DNA of 64,000 nt from assembly GCF_036227125.1 (NCBI RefSeq), contig NZ_CP109435.1, positions 5,022,001 through 5,086,000 of the forward strand, given 5' to 3'. This document shows positions 33,544-41,165 of the stretch, piece after piece. How positions within the stretch are numbered: the first letter of the stretch is position 1; each line of letters opens with the position of its first letter. A program made the position numbers and the translations under genes. The notes beneath the pieces were generated by a model. It was not told the origin of the DNA. It saw only the letters and a list, made by a program, of their open reading frames with translations, and ran no database searches. The DNA comes from Streptomyces sp. NBC_01485 (lineage in GTDB: Bacteria > Actinomycetota > Actinomycetes > Streptomycetales > Streptomycetaceae).

Positions 33544-34098
33544 CTACCAGACGAGCGCGTCCGCCGCGTTGTCCTGCCAGTAGGTGACGGCGGCGGAGCT
33601 GTTGAAGAAGGTGCCGCCGTTCGGCAGCTTCAGGGCCTTCTCGGCCCCGGTCCCGCCGCCGTTCCTGTCGGCGAAGAACACGCCCAGGGTCTTCGTGCTG
33701 CTGCCGCCCTCACCGTCGGGGGCGTACGTCAGGATGCCCGCGTACGCGGACTGGCCGGGCTCGAGCGTCACCACGGCCTGCGGCGTGCTCTCCTCGACCC
33801 ACGTCAGCGGGGCCTGGGCGTCGGCGCCGGCCCTCAGGTAGGGGGCGTCGTAGGCGTAGCACGGCTTGGTGCCGGTGTTGGTGGCCTTGAGCAGCAGGTG
33901 GTTGATCGGGCGGGACGCCTTGGTGACGGTCAGGGTGGTGTTCCCCGTGGTGCAGGTGACGATCGAGGCCGCCTTGCCGGTGGCGGCGGTGGCGGTGGCG
34001 GTCTGCGCGGTGGCCTGGAAGCCGACGAACGCGACGGCGGCGGCGACGACCATGGAGGCGGCTGCTGCGCGGGAGCGGAGAGGAGTGGCGATACGCAT
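33544..34098 (-). CDS. DUF4232-type secreted protein
   Basis: A 184-residue exported protein with signal peptide MRIATPLRSRAAAASMVVAAAVAFVGFQATAQTATA. The mature domain has the family pattern VTCTTGNTTLTVTKASRPINHLLLKATNTGTKPCYAYDAPYLR, with a likely disulfide, and ends YWQDNAADALVW. The function of the family is unknown. The promoter carries the GAAGATnATCTTC palindrome, and the gene is divergent from a membrane-anchored HTH regulator. The signal-peptide part, promoter and palindrome are duplicated at 48.6-49.0 kb inside the tRNA island. Confidence 0.85.
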   Translation of the reverse strand: MRIATPLRSRAAAASMVVAAAVAFVGFQATAQTATATAATGKAASIVTCTTGNTTLTVTKASRPINHLLLKATNTGTKPCYAYDAPYLRAGADAQAPLTWVEESTPQAVVTLEPGQSAYAGILTYAPDGEGGSSTKTLGVFFADRNGGGTGAEKALKLPNGGTFFNSSAAVTYWQDNAADALVW

Positions 34099-34125
34099 GA
34101 ACGGACTGCTTTCTCTGAACATCCG

Positions 34126-34138
34126 GAAGATGATCTTC
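34126..34138. promoter_or_regulatory. GAAGATnATCTTC palindrome upstream of the DUF4232 gene
   Basis: Inverted repeat GAAGAT-G-ATCTTC lies 28 nt before the start of the DUF4232 gene. The same element, extended to 8-bp arms, lies 25 nt before the truncated paralog start at 48873. Conservation of sequence and spacing suggests an operator or a stability hairpin in the 5' leader. Confidence 0.55.
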
Positions 34139-34369
34139 TGATCATGGGCTGTGTGGGTCAGGCGCGCTGCAAGTGCGGTCCGCGAAAGTGGAGTTGAGCG
34201 GGCCCGAGCACCGTGTGCGGCGAGGCGCCGTGCTTGGATGACCCAAGCCTGTGCCATGCGGAGTCCGATCCGCCATTCCATCGGGAATTTTGGGACGCTG
34301 GGATGATCGAACCGGCTCTGACCTGGAGAAACATGACCTTCCTGGGACGTCGAACGGAATGGGGGACCG

Positions 34370-36031
34370 GTGGGTACCGCTGAGGAGATCGCTGAATTCG
34401 CGGCGCTGCTGCGCGAGTTGAAGCAGCGATCCGGGCTGAGTTACGAGGCTCTGGCGAAGCGGGCGCACATGAGCACCTCGACGCTGCACCGGTACTGCAA
34501 GGGGGAAGGCGTGCCGGCGGACAACGCGGCCGTCGCCCGCTTCGCCCGGGTGTGCAGGGCGACTCCCGAGGAACTGGTCGAGTTGCACCGGAGCTGGTCC
34601 CTGGCGGACGCGGCACGCGAACGTGCCCGGCGCGCCGCGGCGGATGCGGAACCGGAACCGGACTCCGCGGACCGGGCCGGAGCGTCCTCGTCGGGCGCGG
34701 GGCCGGAGCCACGCTCCGCGCAGCCACACACCGGCGGCCCCCGGCCGGACGCGACGTCGGACACCCCGCCCGCAACCGCGCCGCCGACCCCGCCGGTAAC
34801 CGCGCCGCCGACCGCGTCCGCACCCACGCCGCCTTCCGCGTCCGCGTCCGTGTCCGCGTCCGCACCCACGCCGCCTTCCGCGTCCGCGTCCGTGTCCGCG
34901 TCCGCACCCACGCCGCCGTCCGCGTCCGTGTCCGCGTCCGCACCCACGCCGCCGTCCGCGTCCGTGTCCGCGACCGCACCCACGCCGCCGACCGCGTCCG
35001 TGTCCGCGACCGCGCCTACATCCATGAGCGAGCCCGGCGACCCTCCCGGCTCCGTCGCCGAACCGTCGCCGCGGCCTGCCGCCCTCGCCCGCCGCCCGCC
35101 GACACTCGTCCGCACCGCCCGCAGGCGGTGGTTCCTCATCGCGGCGGGCACCGCCGTCGTCGTAGCCCTGTCCACCGCGATCACGGTCAACCTGCGGGGC
35201 CCGGGGACGGGCCTGGCGGCGGACGGCCGGCCGGCCGGGACAGTGACCTCCGCCGGAGCGGACCCCTCCGCCTCCGCCACGACCCACCCGTCGGCGTCCG
35301 TGTCCCCCTCCGCGCATCCGAGCCGCTCCCCGGCCTCGGCCTCGCCCTCGGCCTCGGCCTCGAAGACACCCGACGCCGAGCCGGCGGCAGGCGGCACCGA
35401 CGCGGGCCGCGCCCAGGACGGCGACGAGGTCCTCCCGCTGACGGTGACCACCCGCACCTACGCCTGGGACGACCCGCAGTGCGAGGGGAAGTACCTGGTC
35501 AACCGGCCTCCCGGCGAGGTCTCGCCGCCGGTGATGGGGCAGGACGTGCCGGGCTGGGTGAAGGCGCACGGCGCCGTCGCCGCCGACGGGCAGCGGGTGG
35601 CGCTGACCGTTCAGGGCGCCGGGGACGAGACCGCCGTCATCGAGTCCCTGCACGTCCGCGTGGTCGACTCGAGCACGCCCCCGGCCTGGAACGCGTACTT
35701 GGGGTCGTCGGGCTGCGGCGGAGGCGCGCAGACGAGGTCGTTCGACACGGACCTCGACTCCGGTCACCCCGCCATCGTGCCGAAGGCCGGCCAGCGCGGT
35801 GTCCCCTACAAGGTCAGCCAGTCCGATCCCGAGGTGCTGTACATCACCGCCCACGCCAGCGTCCACGACGTGAGCTGGTACGTGGAACTGCAGTGGTCCA
35901 GCGGCGGCCGGCAGGGAACCATACGGATCGACGACCACGGAAAACCGTTCCGCACCAGCGGCAGCCGGGGCCGTCCCGTCTACGAGTACCTGGTCGGCGG
36001 CACCGACTGGTACAGGGTGACGCAGAACTGA
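34370..36031 (+). CDS. Membrane-anchored HTH (XRE-type) protein with extracytoplasmic domain
   Basis: A 553-residue protein. Residues about 8-70 form an XRE-like helix-turn-helix (FAALLRELKQRSGLSYEALAKRAHMSTSTLHRYCKGEGVPADNAAVARFARVCRATPEELVELHRSW). Residues about 110-225 are Ala/Pro/Ser/Thr/Val repeats of the APTPPSASASVSAS type, encoded by tandem DNA repeats at about 34800-35020. A membrane helix follows (RRRWFLIAAGTAVVVALSTAITVNL), then a second linker and a globular extracytoplasmic domain (YAWDDPQCEGKYLVNRPP... to VGGTDWYRVTQN). This is a one-protein transmembrane regulator. GTG 34370 is the start. Its natural target is the divergent DUF4232 gene. Confidence 0.85.
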   Translation: MGTAEEIAEFAALLRELKQRSGLSYEALAKRAHMSTSTLHRYCKGEGVPADNAAVARFARVCRATPEELVELHRSWSLADAARERARRAAADAEPEPDSADRAGASSSGAGPEPRSAQPHTGGPRPDATSDTPPATAPPTPPVTAPPTASAPTPPSASASVSASAPTPPSASASVSASAPTPPSASVSASAPTPPSASVSATAPTPPTASVSATAPTSMSEPGDPPGSVAEPSPRPAALARRPPTLVRTARRRWFLIAAGTAVVVALSTAITVNLRGPGTGLAADGRPAGTVTSAGADPSASATTHPSASVSPSAHPSRSPASASPSASASKTPDAEPAAGGTDAGRAQDGDEVLPLTVTTRTYAWDDPQCEGKYLVNRPPGEVSPPVMGQDVPGWVKAHGAVAADGQRVALTVQGAGDETAVIESLHVRVVDSSTPPAWNAYLGSSGCGGGAQTRSFDTDLDSGHPAIVPKAGQRGVPYKVSQSDPEVLYITAHASVHDVSWYVELQWSSGGRQGTIRIDDHGKPFRTSGSRGRPVYEYLVGGTDWYRVTQN

Positions 36032-36105
36032 TCACCGGGATCACCGGGATCACCGGGATCACCGGGATCACCGGGGCCACCGGGATCACCGGGGCCACCG
36101 GGTCC
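36032..36105. repeat. 9-bp tandem repeats between convergent genes
   Basis: About eight copies of ATCACCGGG/GCCACCGGG fill the whole space between the stops of the HTH gene and the SpoIIE phosphatase gene. GATC is present in most units. No hairpin terminator is visible, so read-through between the convergent genes is possible. Confidence 0.85.
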
Positions 36106-38553
36106 CTATGACCCGGGCAGTGCCTGTTCCGTCCAGATGGTCTTGCCGGTGGGGGTCTGGCGGGTGCCCCAGCGTTCGGCGATCTGGGCGACGAGCATCA
36201 GCCCGCGCCCGCCCTCGTCGAAGACGCGGGCGCGGCGCAGATGCGGCGCGGTGCCGCTGCCGTCGGAGACCTCGCAGATGAGCGTCGCGTCGCGGATGAG
36301 CCGCAGCACGATGGGGTCGGCGCCGTACCGGATGGCGTTGGTGACCAGCTCGCTGACGATCAGTTCGGTGGCGAACGCCGCCTCCGCCAGCCCCCAGGCG
36401 GTCACCTGCCCGACCGCCGCCTTGCGGGCCCCGGCCACCGCCGACGGGTCCCGCGGCAGCCGCCAGGTGCGCACCTTGTCGGCGTCGAGCGCGGCCGTAC
36501 GAGCCAGCATCAGCACGATGTCGTCGCCGGGCCGGTCGCTCAGCACCGTGCGGAGCACCTGGTCGCAGGTCTCCTCCAGCGCCGCGGCCGGGCTGCTGCT
36601 CAACGCCTCGCGCAGCAGGCTGAGTCCGACGTCGATGTCGCGGGAGGCCGCCTGGACCAGGCCGTCGGTGTAGAGGGCGAGCAGGCTGCCCTCCGTTAGC
36701 TCCACCTCGACGGATTCGAACGGCAGGCCGCCGACACCGAGCGGCGGCCCGGCCGGCAGATCGAGGAACCGCACGTCGCCGTCGGGGGTCACCAGGGCGG
36801 GCGGCGGATGACCGGCGCGGGCCATGGTGCAGCGCCGGGACACGGGGTCGTACACGGCGTACACGCAGGTCGCCCCGACCTCCCCCGACGCGTCCTGCGC
36901 CTGCCCGCGCGCCTCGGGGCCCTCCTCCCGGTCGAGCCGGATGACGAGATCGTCCAACTGGGTGAGCAGCTCGTCGGGGGCGAGATCGACGTCCGCGAGC
37001 GTGCGTACGGCGGTCCGCAGCCGGCCCATCGTGGCGGAGGCGTGGATGCCGTGGCCCACGACGTCGCCCACGACCAGGGCGACCCGGGCGCCGGACAGCG
37101 GGATGACGTCGAACCAGTCCCCGCCCACGTCCGCGCCGGAACCGGCCGGCAGGTAGCGGTAGGCCACCTCCATCGCGGCCATGTCCCGGGGCCGGTCGGG
37201 CAGGAGGCTGCGCTGGAGGGTCAGCGCGGTGCGGCGTTCACGGGTGTAGCGGCGGGCGTTGTCCACGCTCACCGCCGCCCTGGCGACGATCTCCTCCGCG
37301 AGCAGCAGATCGTCCTCGTTGAAGGACTCCGACGTCCGGTGCCGCAGGAAGTGCACCAGGCCCAGGGTCACCCCCCGGGCGCGCAGCGGCACCAGCATCG
37401 TCGAGTGGATCATGTGCCTGGTCACGGACTCGGCGCGGGCCTGGGAGGACTTGATCCACTTCTGTATCCCCGGCTCGCCCGTCGTGTGCCGGGTGCCCCG
37501 GCCGGCGGTCAGTGTCCGCATCGGCGGGGTCCCCACCGGGTAGCGGAGCACACCGCCCGTGGCGACCACCGACTCCGGACAGCCCTCCAGCACCGACCGC
37601 TGCGCCGTACGGCGTACGGTGACGGGCTCGTCCTCCCGCACCGGTTCGGGCTCGTCGCCCAGCGCGACGGACTCCAGCAGGTCCACGGTGACGAAGTCGG
37701 CGAACCCGCTCACGGCCACGTCGGCCAGTTCCTCGGCGGTCCGGGTCACGTCCAGGGCGCTGCCGATGCGCAGGCCGGCGTCGTTGAGGACCACCAGGCG
37801 CCGGCGGGCCCAGTACTGCTCCGTGGTGTCGAAGACGGCCGCCGACACCCCCTGGACGGTGCCGGCCTCGTCCTTCAGCGGGGACATGAACATCGACCAG
37901 GCGTGGTTCCGGGTCTCACCGGGAGCCTTGCCGTGGTTCTCGTGGAACATCGCCTCCCCGGTGCGCAGGACCTGCCACTGGAGGCGCTCGTACTCGTCGA
38001 ACGGCGGACTGGGCGCGATCTCCCAGACGGTCCGGCCGCGCATCTCCGCCACGGTCATGCCCATCACCCGGGACATGGCGGCGTTGGCGGCCACCAGCCG
38101 GTTCTCGAGGTCGTAGACCGCCACCGGCACGGGGAGCTGCGCGAGCGTGAGGTCCCACAGGGCCTGGGTCGCCGGCTCGTGACGGGAGCCGTTCCGCCGC
38201 CCGCCGCTCGCCGGGGCGGCTCCGGTCACGAGCCAGAGCCGGCCGGGGCCCGCGTCCGCCAACGGCGTTCCCTGCAACCGCACCACGATCCGGTCCCCGC
38301 CCCGGTGCCGGAGCGCCACCTCGCTGGCCACCTGTCGGCCGACGGCCACATGCCGCCGCGCGGACTCGGGCAGGCGCGCGGCGAGCAGGTCACCGGCCGG
38401 CCGGCCCACGACCTCGGCGGGCTCGTACCCGAGCAGCCGCTCAGCCCCGGCGCTCCACATCACGACCGTCCCACCGGCGTCGACGACGACCGCGAAGTCC
38501 TCCGGCACGGGCCCTGCCCCCGTGCCTCCGGATGTGACGCCCCTACCGTTCAT
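36106..38553 (-). CDS. PAS-PAS-GAF-SpoIIE-HATPase protein phosphatase (second copy)
   Basis: An 815-residue paralog of the 3191-5677 phosphatase with the same domain order. PAS1 (FAVVVDAGGTVVMWSAGAERLLGYEP) and PAS2 (VAVYDLENRLVAANAAMSRVMGMTVAEMRGRTVWEI) are followed by GAF, then the SpoIIE domain (LQRSLLPDRPRDMAAMEVAYRYLPAGSGADVGGDWFDVIPLSGARVALVVG) and the HATPase (ELIVSELVTNAIRYGADP). The central catalytic segments are almost identical between the two proteins, while the sensor parts differ, so they probably take different inputs to similar outputs. ATG 38553 follows a GAGGGAAAGAGG site. Confidence 0.93.
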   Translation of the reverse strand: MNGRGVTSGGTGAGPVPEDFAVVVDAGGTVVMWSAGAERLLGYEPAEVVGRPAGDLLAARLPESARRHVAVGRQVASEVALRHRGGDRIVVRLQGTPLADAGPGRLWLVTGAAPASGGRRNGSRHEPATQALWDLTLAQLPVPVAVYDLENRLVAANAAMSRVMGMTVAEMRGRTVWEIAPSPPFDEYERLQWQVLRTGEAMFHENHGKAPGETRNHAWSMFMSPLKDEAGTVQGVSAAVFDTTEQYWARRRLVVLNDAGLRIGSALDVTRTAEELADVAVSGFADFVTVDLLESVALGDEPEPVREDEPVTVRRTAQRSVLEGCPESVVATGGVLRYPVGTPPMRTLTAGRGTRHTTGEPGIQKWIKSSQARAESVTRHMIHSTMLVPLRARGVTLGLVHFLRHRTSESFNEDDLLLAEEIVARAAVSVDNARRYTRERRTALTLQRSLLPDRPRDMAAMEVAYRYLPAGSGADVGGDWFDVIPLSGARVALVVGDVVGHGIHASATMGRLRTAVRTLADVDLAPDELLTQLDDLVIRLDREEGPEARGQAQDASGEVGATCVYAVYDPVSRRCTMARAGHPPPALVTPDGDVRFLDLPAGPPLGVGGLPFESVEVELTEGSLLALYTDGLVQAASRDIDVGLSLLREALSSSPAAALEETCDQVLRTVLSDRPGDDIVLMLARTAALDADKVRTWRLPRDPSAVAGARKAAVGQVTAWGLAEAAFATELIVSELVTNAIRYGADPIVLRLIRDATLICEVSDGSGTAPHLRRARVFDEGGRGLMLVAQIAERWGTRQTPTGKTIWTEQALPGS

Positions 38554-38761
38554 GGGCCTCTTTCCCTCGCTCTCACCCGACCGGAGCGGACGCGGTGACC
38601 GCACCCGACCAGGGCTCCGGCGCCGCCACCGCCCACGCCGAGCACCTGACGCACCCGTTTCCTCCCGACCAGTCTCGCAGCGGGCCGACGACTCCGCGGG
38701 CCGACGACTCCGAGGCCCACCCGGCCCTACGAACCCTGCGGGGGAGGGGGTAGTCCGCGCA

Positions 38762-38797
38762 GAAAGGTGACACTTCGGTGCGCGAGTGTCACCTTTC
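38762..38797 (-). terminator. 13-bp-stem hairpin, copy 3 of the dispersed element
   Basis: Exact reverse complement of copy 2 including the loop (TCGGTGCGCG), with flanking identity extending over roughly 35 nt on the arsI side and 25 nt on the other. It lies 11 nt after the arsI stop, in arsI's direction, and upstream of the phosphatase gene. Confidence 0.8.
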
Positions 38798-38807
38798 TGC
38801 ACCTCAC

Positions 38808-39314
38808 CTACCGGGGACCCGGCGTGCCCGCGGACCCCGCTGGGGCGGGAACCGCGTCCGCGTCCGTGTCCGGCTCCGTGTCCGCGGCCTGGCTGGTGCA
38901 GCAGCCGTCGCCGGCGTCGTTCGGGTCGGCGCTCTTGCCGAGGGTGTCGGCGTCGGCCTTGACGACGTAGACCTCCCAGGGCTCTTTGCCGGGGCCGTGC
39001 ACCCACACCTTGTCCTGGAGGGCGTAGCAGCACGAGGTGTCGTTCTCGGCGAAGGTGGCCAGCCCGGCGTCCTTCAGCCGGCGGGTGGCGGCACCGACCT
39101 GCTCGCTGGTCTCGACTTCCACGCCCAGGTGATCCAGGCGGGTCTCCTCGCCGGGCGCGCCCTCGATCAGAACGAGCTTCAGCGGGGGCTCGGCGATGGC
39201 GAAGTTGGCGTAGCCCGCACGCCGCTTGGCCGGTTCGGCGCCGAAGAGCTTCGAGTAGAAGGCGATCGACGCTTCCAGGTCACTGACGCGCAGGGCGAGC
39301 TGTGCACGGGACAT
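38808..39314 (-). CDS. arsI: ArsI/CadI-family glyoxalase-fold protein (C-As lyase)
   Basis: A 168-residue vicinal-oxygen-chelate protein (LALRVSDLEASIAFYSKLFGAEPAKRRAGYANFAIAEPPLKLVLIEG, then LDHLGVEV). It bears the vicinal Cys pair (NDTSCCYALQDKVWVHGP) that defines ArsI, which cleaves the C-As bond of methylated or aromatic trivalent arsenicals using Fe(II). The C-terminal tail has another CC pair followed by an Asp/Thr/Pro-rich extension not needed for catalysis. ATG 39314 has a GGGAG site. It is divergent from arsR across a palindromic operator, so probably arsenic-inducible. Confidence 0.9.
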   Translation of the reverse strand: MSRAQLALRVSDLEASIAFYSKLFGAEPAKRRAGYANFAIAEPPLKLVLIEGAPGEETRLDHLGVEVETSEQVGAATRRLKDAGLATFAENDTSCCYALQDKVWVHGPGKEPWEVYVVKADADTLGKSADPNDAGDGCCTSQAADTEPDTDADAVPAPAGSAGTPGPR

Positions 39315-39332
39315 GATGCGACTCCCATCTGC

Positions 39333-39356
39333 TTGCATTGATGACTGTCGATGCAA
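39333..39356. promoter_or_regulatory. ArsR operator between arsI and arsR
   Basis: Inverted repeat TTGCATTGA-N6-TCGATGCAA (8 of 9 pairs) is centred in the 80-nt divergent region. ArsR/SmtB repressors bind comparable 9-plus-9 bp dyads, so both transcription units are likely controlled from here. Confidence 0.75.
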
Positions 39357-39394
39357 AGCTTGCGCCTTGGATCGAAAAACGTCAACATAGAAGA

Positions 39395-39847
39395 ATGTCG
39401 AAGCAAGAGCTTGTGATCCTCGGTCAGGACGCGACGGACGATGCCTGCTGCCCGGGAACGCTGGCCGCCCCGCTGGGCGAGGAGCAGGCGGCCGGACTGG
39501 CGAAGACCTTCAAGGCGCTCGGCGACCCGGTCCGGCTGCGCCTGCTGTCCATGATCGCTTCGCGTGCGGGCGGCGAGGTGTGCGTGTGCGACCTGACCCC
39601 GGCCTTCGATCTGTCCCAGCCGACGATCTCGCACCACCTCAAACTGCTCCGGCAGGCGGGCCTGATCGACTGCGAGCGCCGTGGCACCTGGGTCTACTAC
39701 CGGGCCCTCCCCGAAACCCTCGACCACCTGGCCACCTTCCTCCAGACCTCACAGACCTCACAGACCTCGCAGATCGCGCAGACCTCGCAGGCCTCCCGGA
39801 CCCCGCATGCCTCGCAGACTTCGCATACGGCCGAGGCGACCGCGTGA
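39395..39847 (+). CDS. arsR: ArsR-family metalloregulatory repressor
   Basis: A 150-residue winged-helix repressor: KTFKALGDPVRLRLLSMIASRAGGEVCVCDLTPAFDLSQPTISHHLKLLRQAGLIDCERRGTWVYYRALPE. The CVC in the alpha3-type position (EVCVCDL) and a further CC near the N-terminus (DDACCPG) supply thiols for As(III). The C-terminal 35 residues are a Thr/Ser/Gln repeat tail (TSQTSQTSQ...) encoded by 9-bp DNA repeats (about 39744-39830), which looks like a non-functional expansion. Its stop overlaps the next GTG start (GTGA). Confidence 0.93.
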   Translation: MSKQELVILGQDATDDACCPGTLAAPLGEEQAAGLAKTFKALGDPVRLRLLSMIASRAGGEVCVCDLTPAFDLSQPTISHHLKLLRQAGLIDCERRGTWVYYRALPETLDHLATFLQTSQTSQTSQIAQTSQASRTPHASQTSHTAEATA

Positions 39848-40668
39848 CCCCCACGCTGGGCCGACGGGTCCTCGCAGAAGCCGTCGGCTCGGCGGCCCTG
39901 GTCGCGGTGGTGGTCGGTTCCGGCATCCAGGCCACCGAGCTGACCGACGACGTCGGCGTGCGGTTGCTGGCCAACTCGCTGGCCACCGTGTTCGGCCTGG
40001 GCGTCCTGATCACGCTGTTCGGCCCGGTCTCCGGTGCGCACTTCAACCCCGTCGTCACGCTCGCGGCCTGGTTCACCGGCCGCCGCACCCCCGACGGCCT
40101 GCCCCTCCGGGACGTGGCCGCGTACCTCCCCGCCCAGACCGCCGGAGCGATCGGCGGAGCCGTCCTGGCCGACGCCATGTTCGCCAAGCCCCTGGTGGAG
40201 TGGTCCACCCACGACCGCTCCGCCGGTCACCTGTGGCTCGGCGAACTGGTCGCGACGGCAGGACTCGTCCTGCTGGTCTTCGGGCTCGGACGCACGGGCC
40301 GCGCCCACCTCGCGCCGGCCGCTGTGGCGTCCTACATCGGTGCGGCGTACTGGTTCACGTCGTCCACGTCCTTCGCCAACCCGGCCGTCACCATCGGCCG
40401 CGCCTTCACCGACACCTTCGCCGGCATCGCGCCCGCCTCGGTCGGGCCGTTCATCGCGGCCCAGACGGCCGGTGCCGCACTCGGCCTGACGCTGATGACC
40501 GCCGTGTTCCCCACCCACCCCGAACCGACCCCGCCCGAACCGGCCCCGCCCACCCCGGTCCCGGCCCCGCCCACCCCGGTCCCGGCCCCGCCCACCCCGG
40601 TCCCGGTCCCGGTCCAAGGCGAGCCCGAACTCACAGCGCGCCCCAACTCCCGACCCGCCACCCCCTGA
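39844..40668 (+). CDS. Aquaglyceroporin (MIP family) of the arsenic operon
   Basis: A 274-residue channel with the two half-helix motifs HFNPVVTLAAW and FANPAVTIGRAF (NPV and NPA in place of the canonical NPA pair) and six hydrophobic segments. Aquaglyceroporins in ars operons (AqpS-type) let As(III) formed by ArsC leave the cell down its gradient, which fits the absence of ArsB/Acr3 here. The GTG start at 39844 overlaps the arsR stop. The C-terminus is a Pro-rich repeat tail (TPVPAPPTPVPAPP) that lies outside the channel fold. Confidence 0.9.
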   Translation: MTPTLGRRVLAEAVGSAALVAVVVGSGIQATELTDDVGVRLLANSLATVFGLGVLITLFGPVSGAHFNPVVTLAAWFTGRRTPDGLPLRDVAAYLPAQTAGAIGGAVLADAMFAKPLVEWSTHDRSAGHLWLGELVATAGLVLLVFGLGRTGRAHLAPAAVASYIGAAYWFTSSTSFANPAVTIGRAFTDTFAGIAPASVGPFIAAQTAGAALGLTLMTAVFPTHPEPTPPEPAPPTPVPAPPTPVPAPPTPVPVPVQGEPELTARPNSRPATP

Positions 40669-40729
40669 CCACCCTCGCCCTGGCTCCAGCCCTCGCCTCG
40701 CCTCGCCCTCGCCCGGAAAGACACCCGCC

Positions 40730-41146
40730 ATGACCACCCCCGCCGAGCGCCCGTCCGTCCTGTTCGTCTGCGTCCACAACGCCGGACGCTCGCAGATGGC
40801 CGCCGCCTTCCTCACCCACCTGGCAGGCGACCGCGTCCAGGTGCGCTCCGCCGGTTCCGCCCCCGCCGACACCGTGAACCCCGCCGTCGTCGAAGCCATG
40901 ACCGAGGCCGGCATCGACATCTCCGCCGAGATCCCCAAGGTGCTCACCGTGGAGGCGGTACAGGCGTCCGACGTCGTGATCACGATGGGCTGCGGCGACA
41001 CCTGCCCGGTCTTCCCCGGCAAGCGCTACCTCGACTGGAAGCTCCCCGACCCCGCCGGCCAGGGAGTGGAAGCCGTCCGCCCGATCCGCGACGAGATCGA
41101 GCAGCGCATTCGCACCCTGGCCGACGAGATCGCCCCGCAGAGCTGA
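40730..41146 (+). CDS. arsC: Arsenate reductase (thioredoxin-type, LMW phosphatase fold)
   Basis: A 138-residue enzyme with the P-loop FVCVHNAGRSQMAAAF (CX5R) containing the nucleophile Cys, a second redox cysteine region MGCGDTCPVFPG and the C-terminal helix. It reduces arsenate to arsenite, the species sensed by ArsR and exported by the channel. ATG 40730 starts 61 nt after the channel stop, the last gene of arsR-aqp-arsC. The GCGDTCP spacing matches the actinobacterial type, which uses thioredoxin or mycothiol; which reductant is used cannot be told from sequence. Confidence 0.93.
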   Translation: MTTPAERPSVLFVCVHNAGRSQMAAAFLTHLAGDRVQVRSAGSAPADTVNPAVVEAMTEAGIDISAEIPKVLTVEAVQASDVVITMGCGDTCPVFPGKRYLDWKLPDPAGQGVEAVRPIRDEIEQRIRTLADEIAPQS

Positions 41147-41165
41147 CCGTGCGTACGGCGGCGGC

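Noticed and set aside
38554..39033. In-frame extension of the second SpoIIE phosphatase gene beyond 38553
   Set aside because: It reads through hairpin copy 3 and overlaps arsI, and the part upstream of 38553 has no PAS similarity; ATG 38553 has a good ribosome site.
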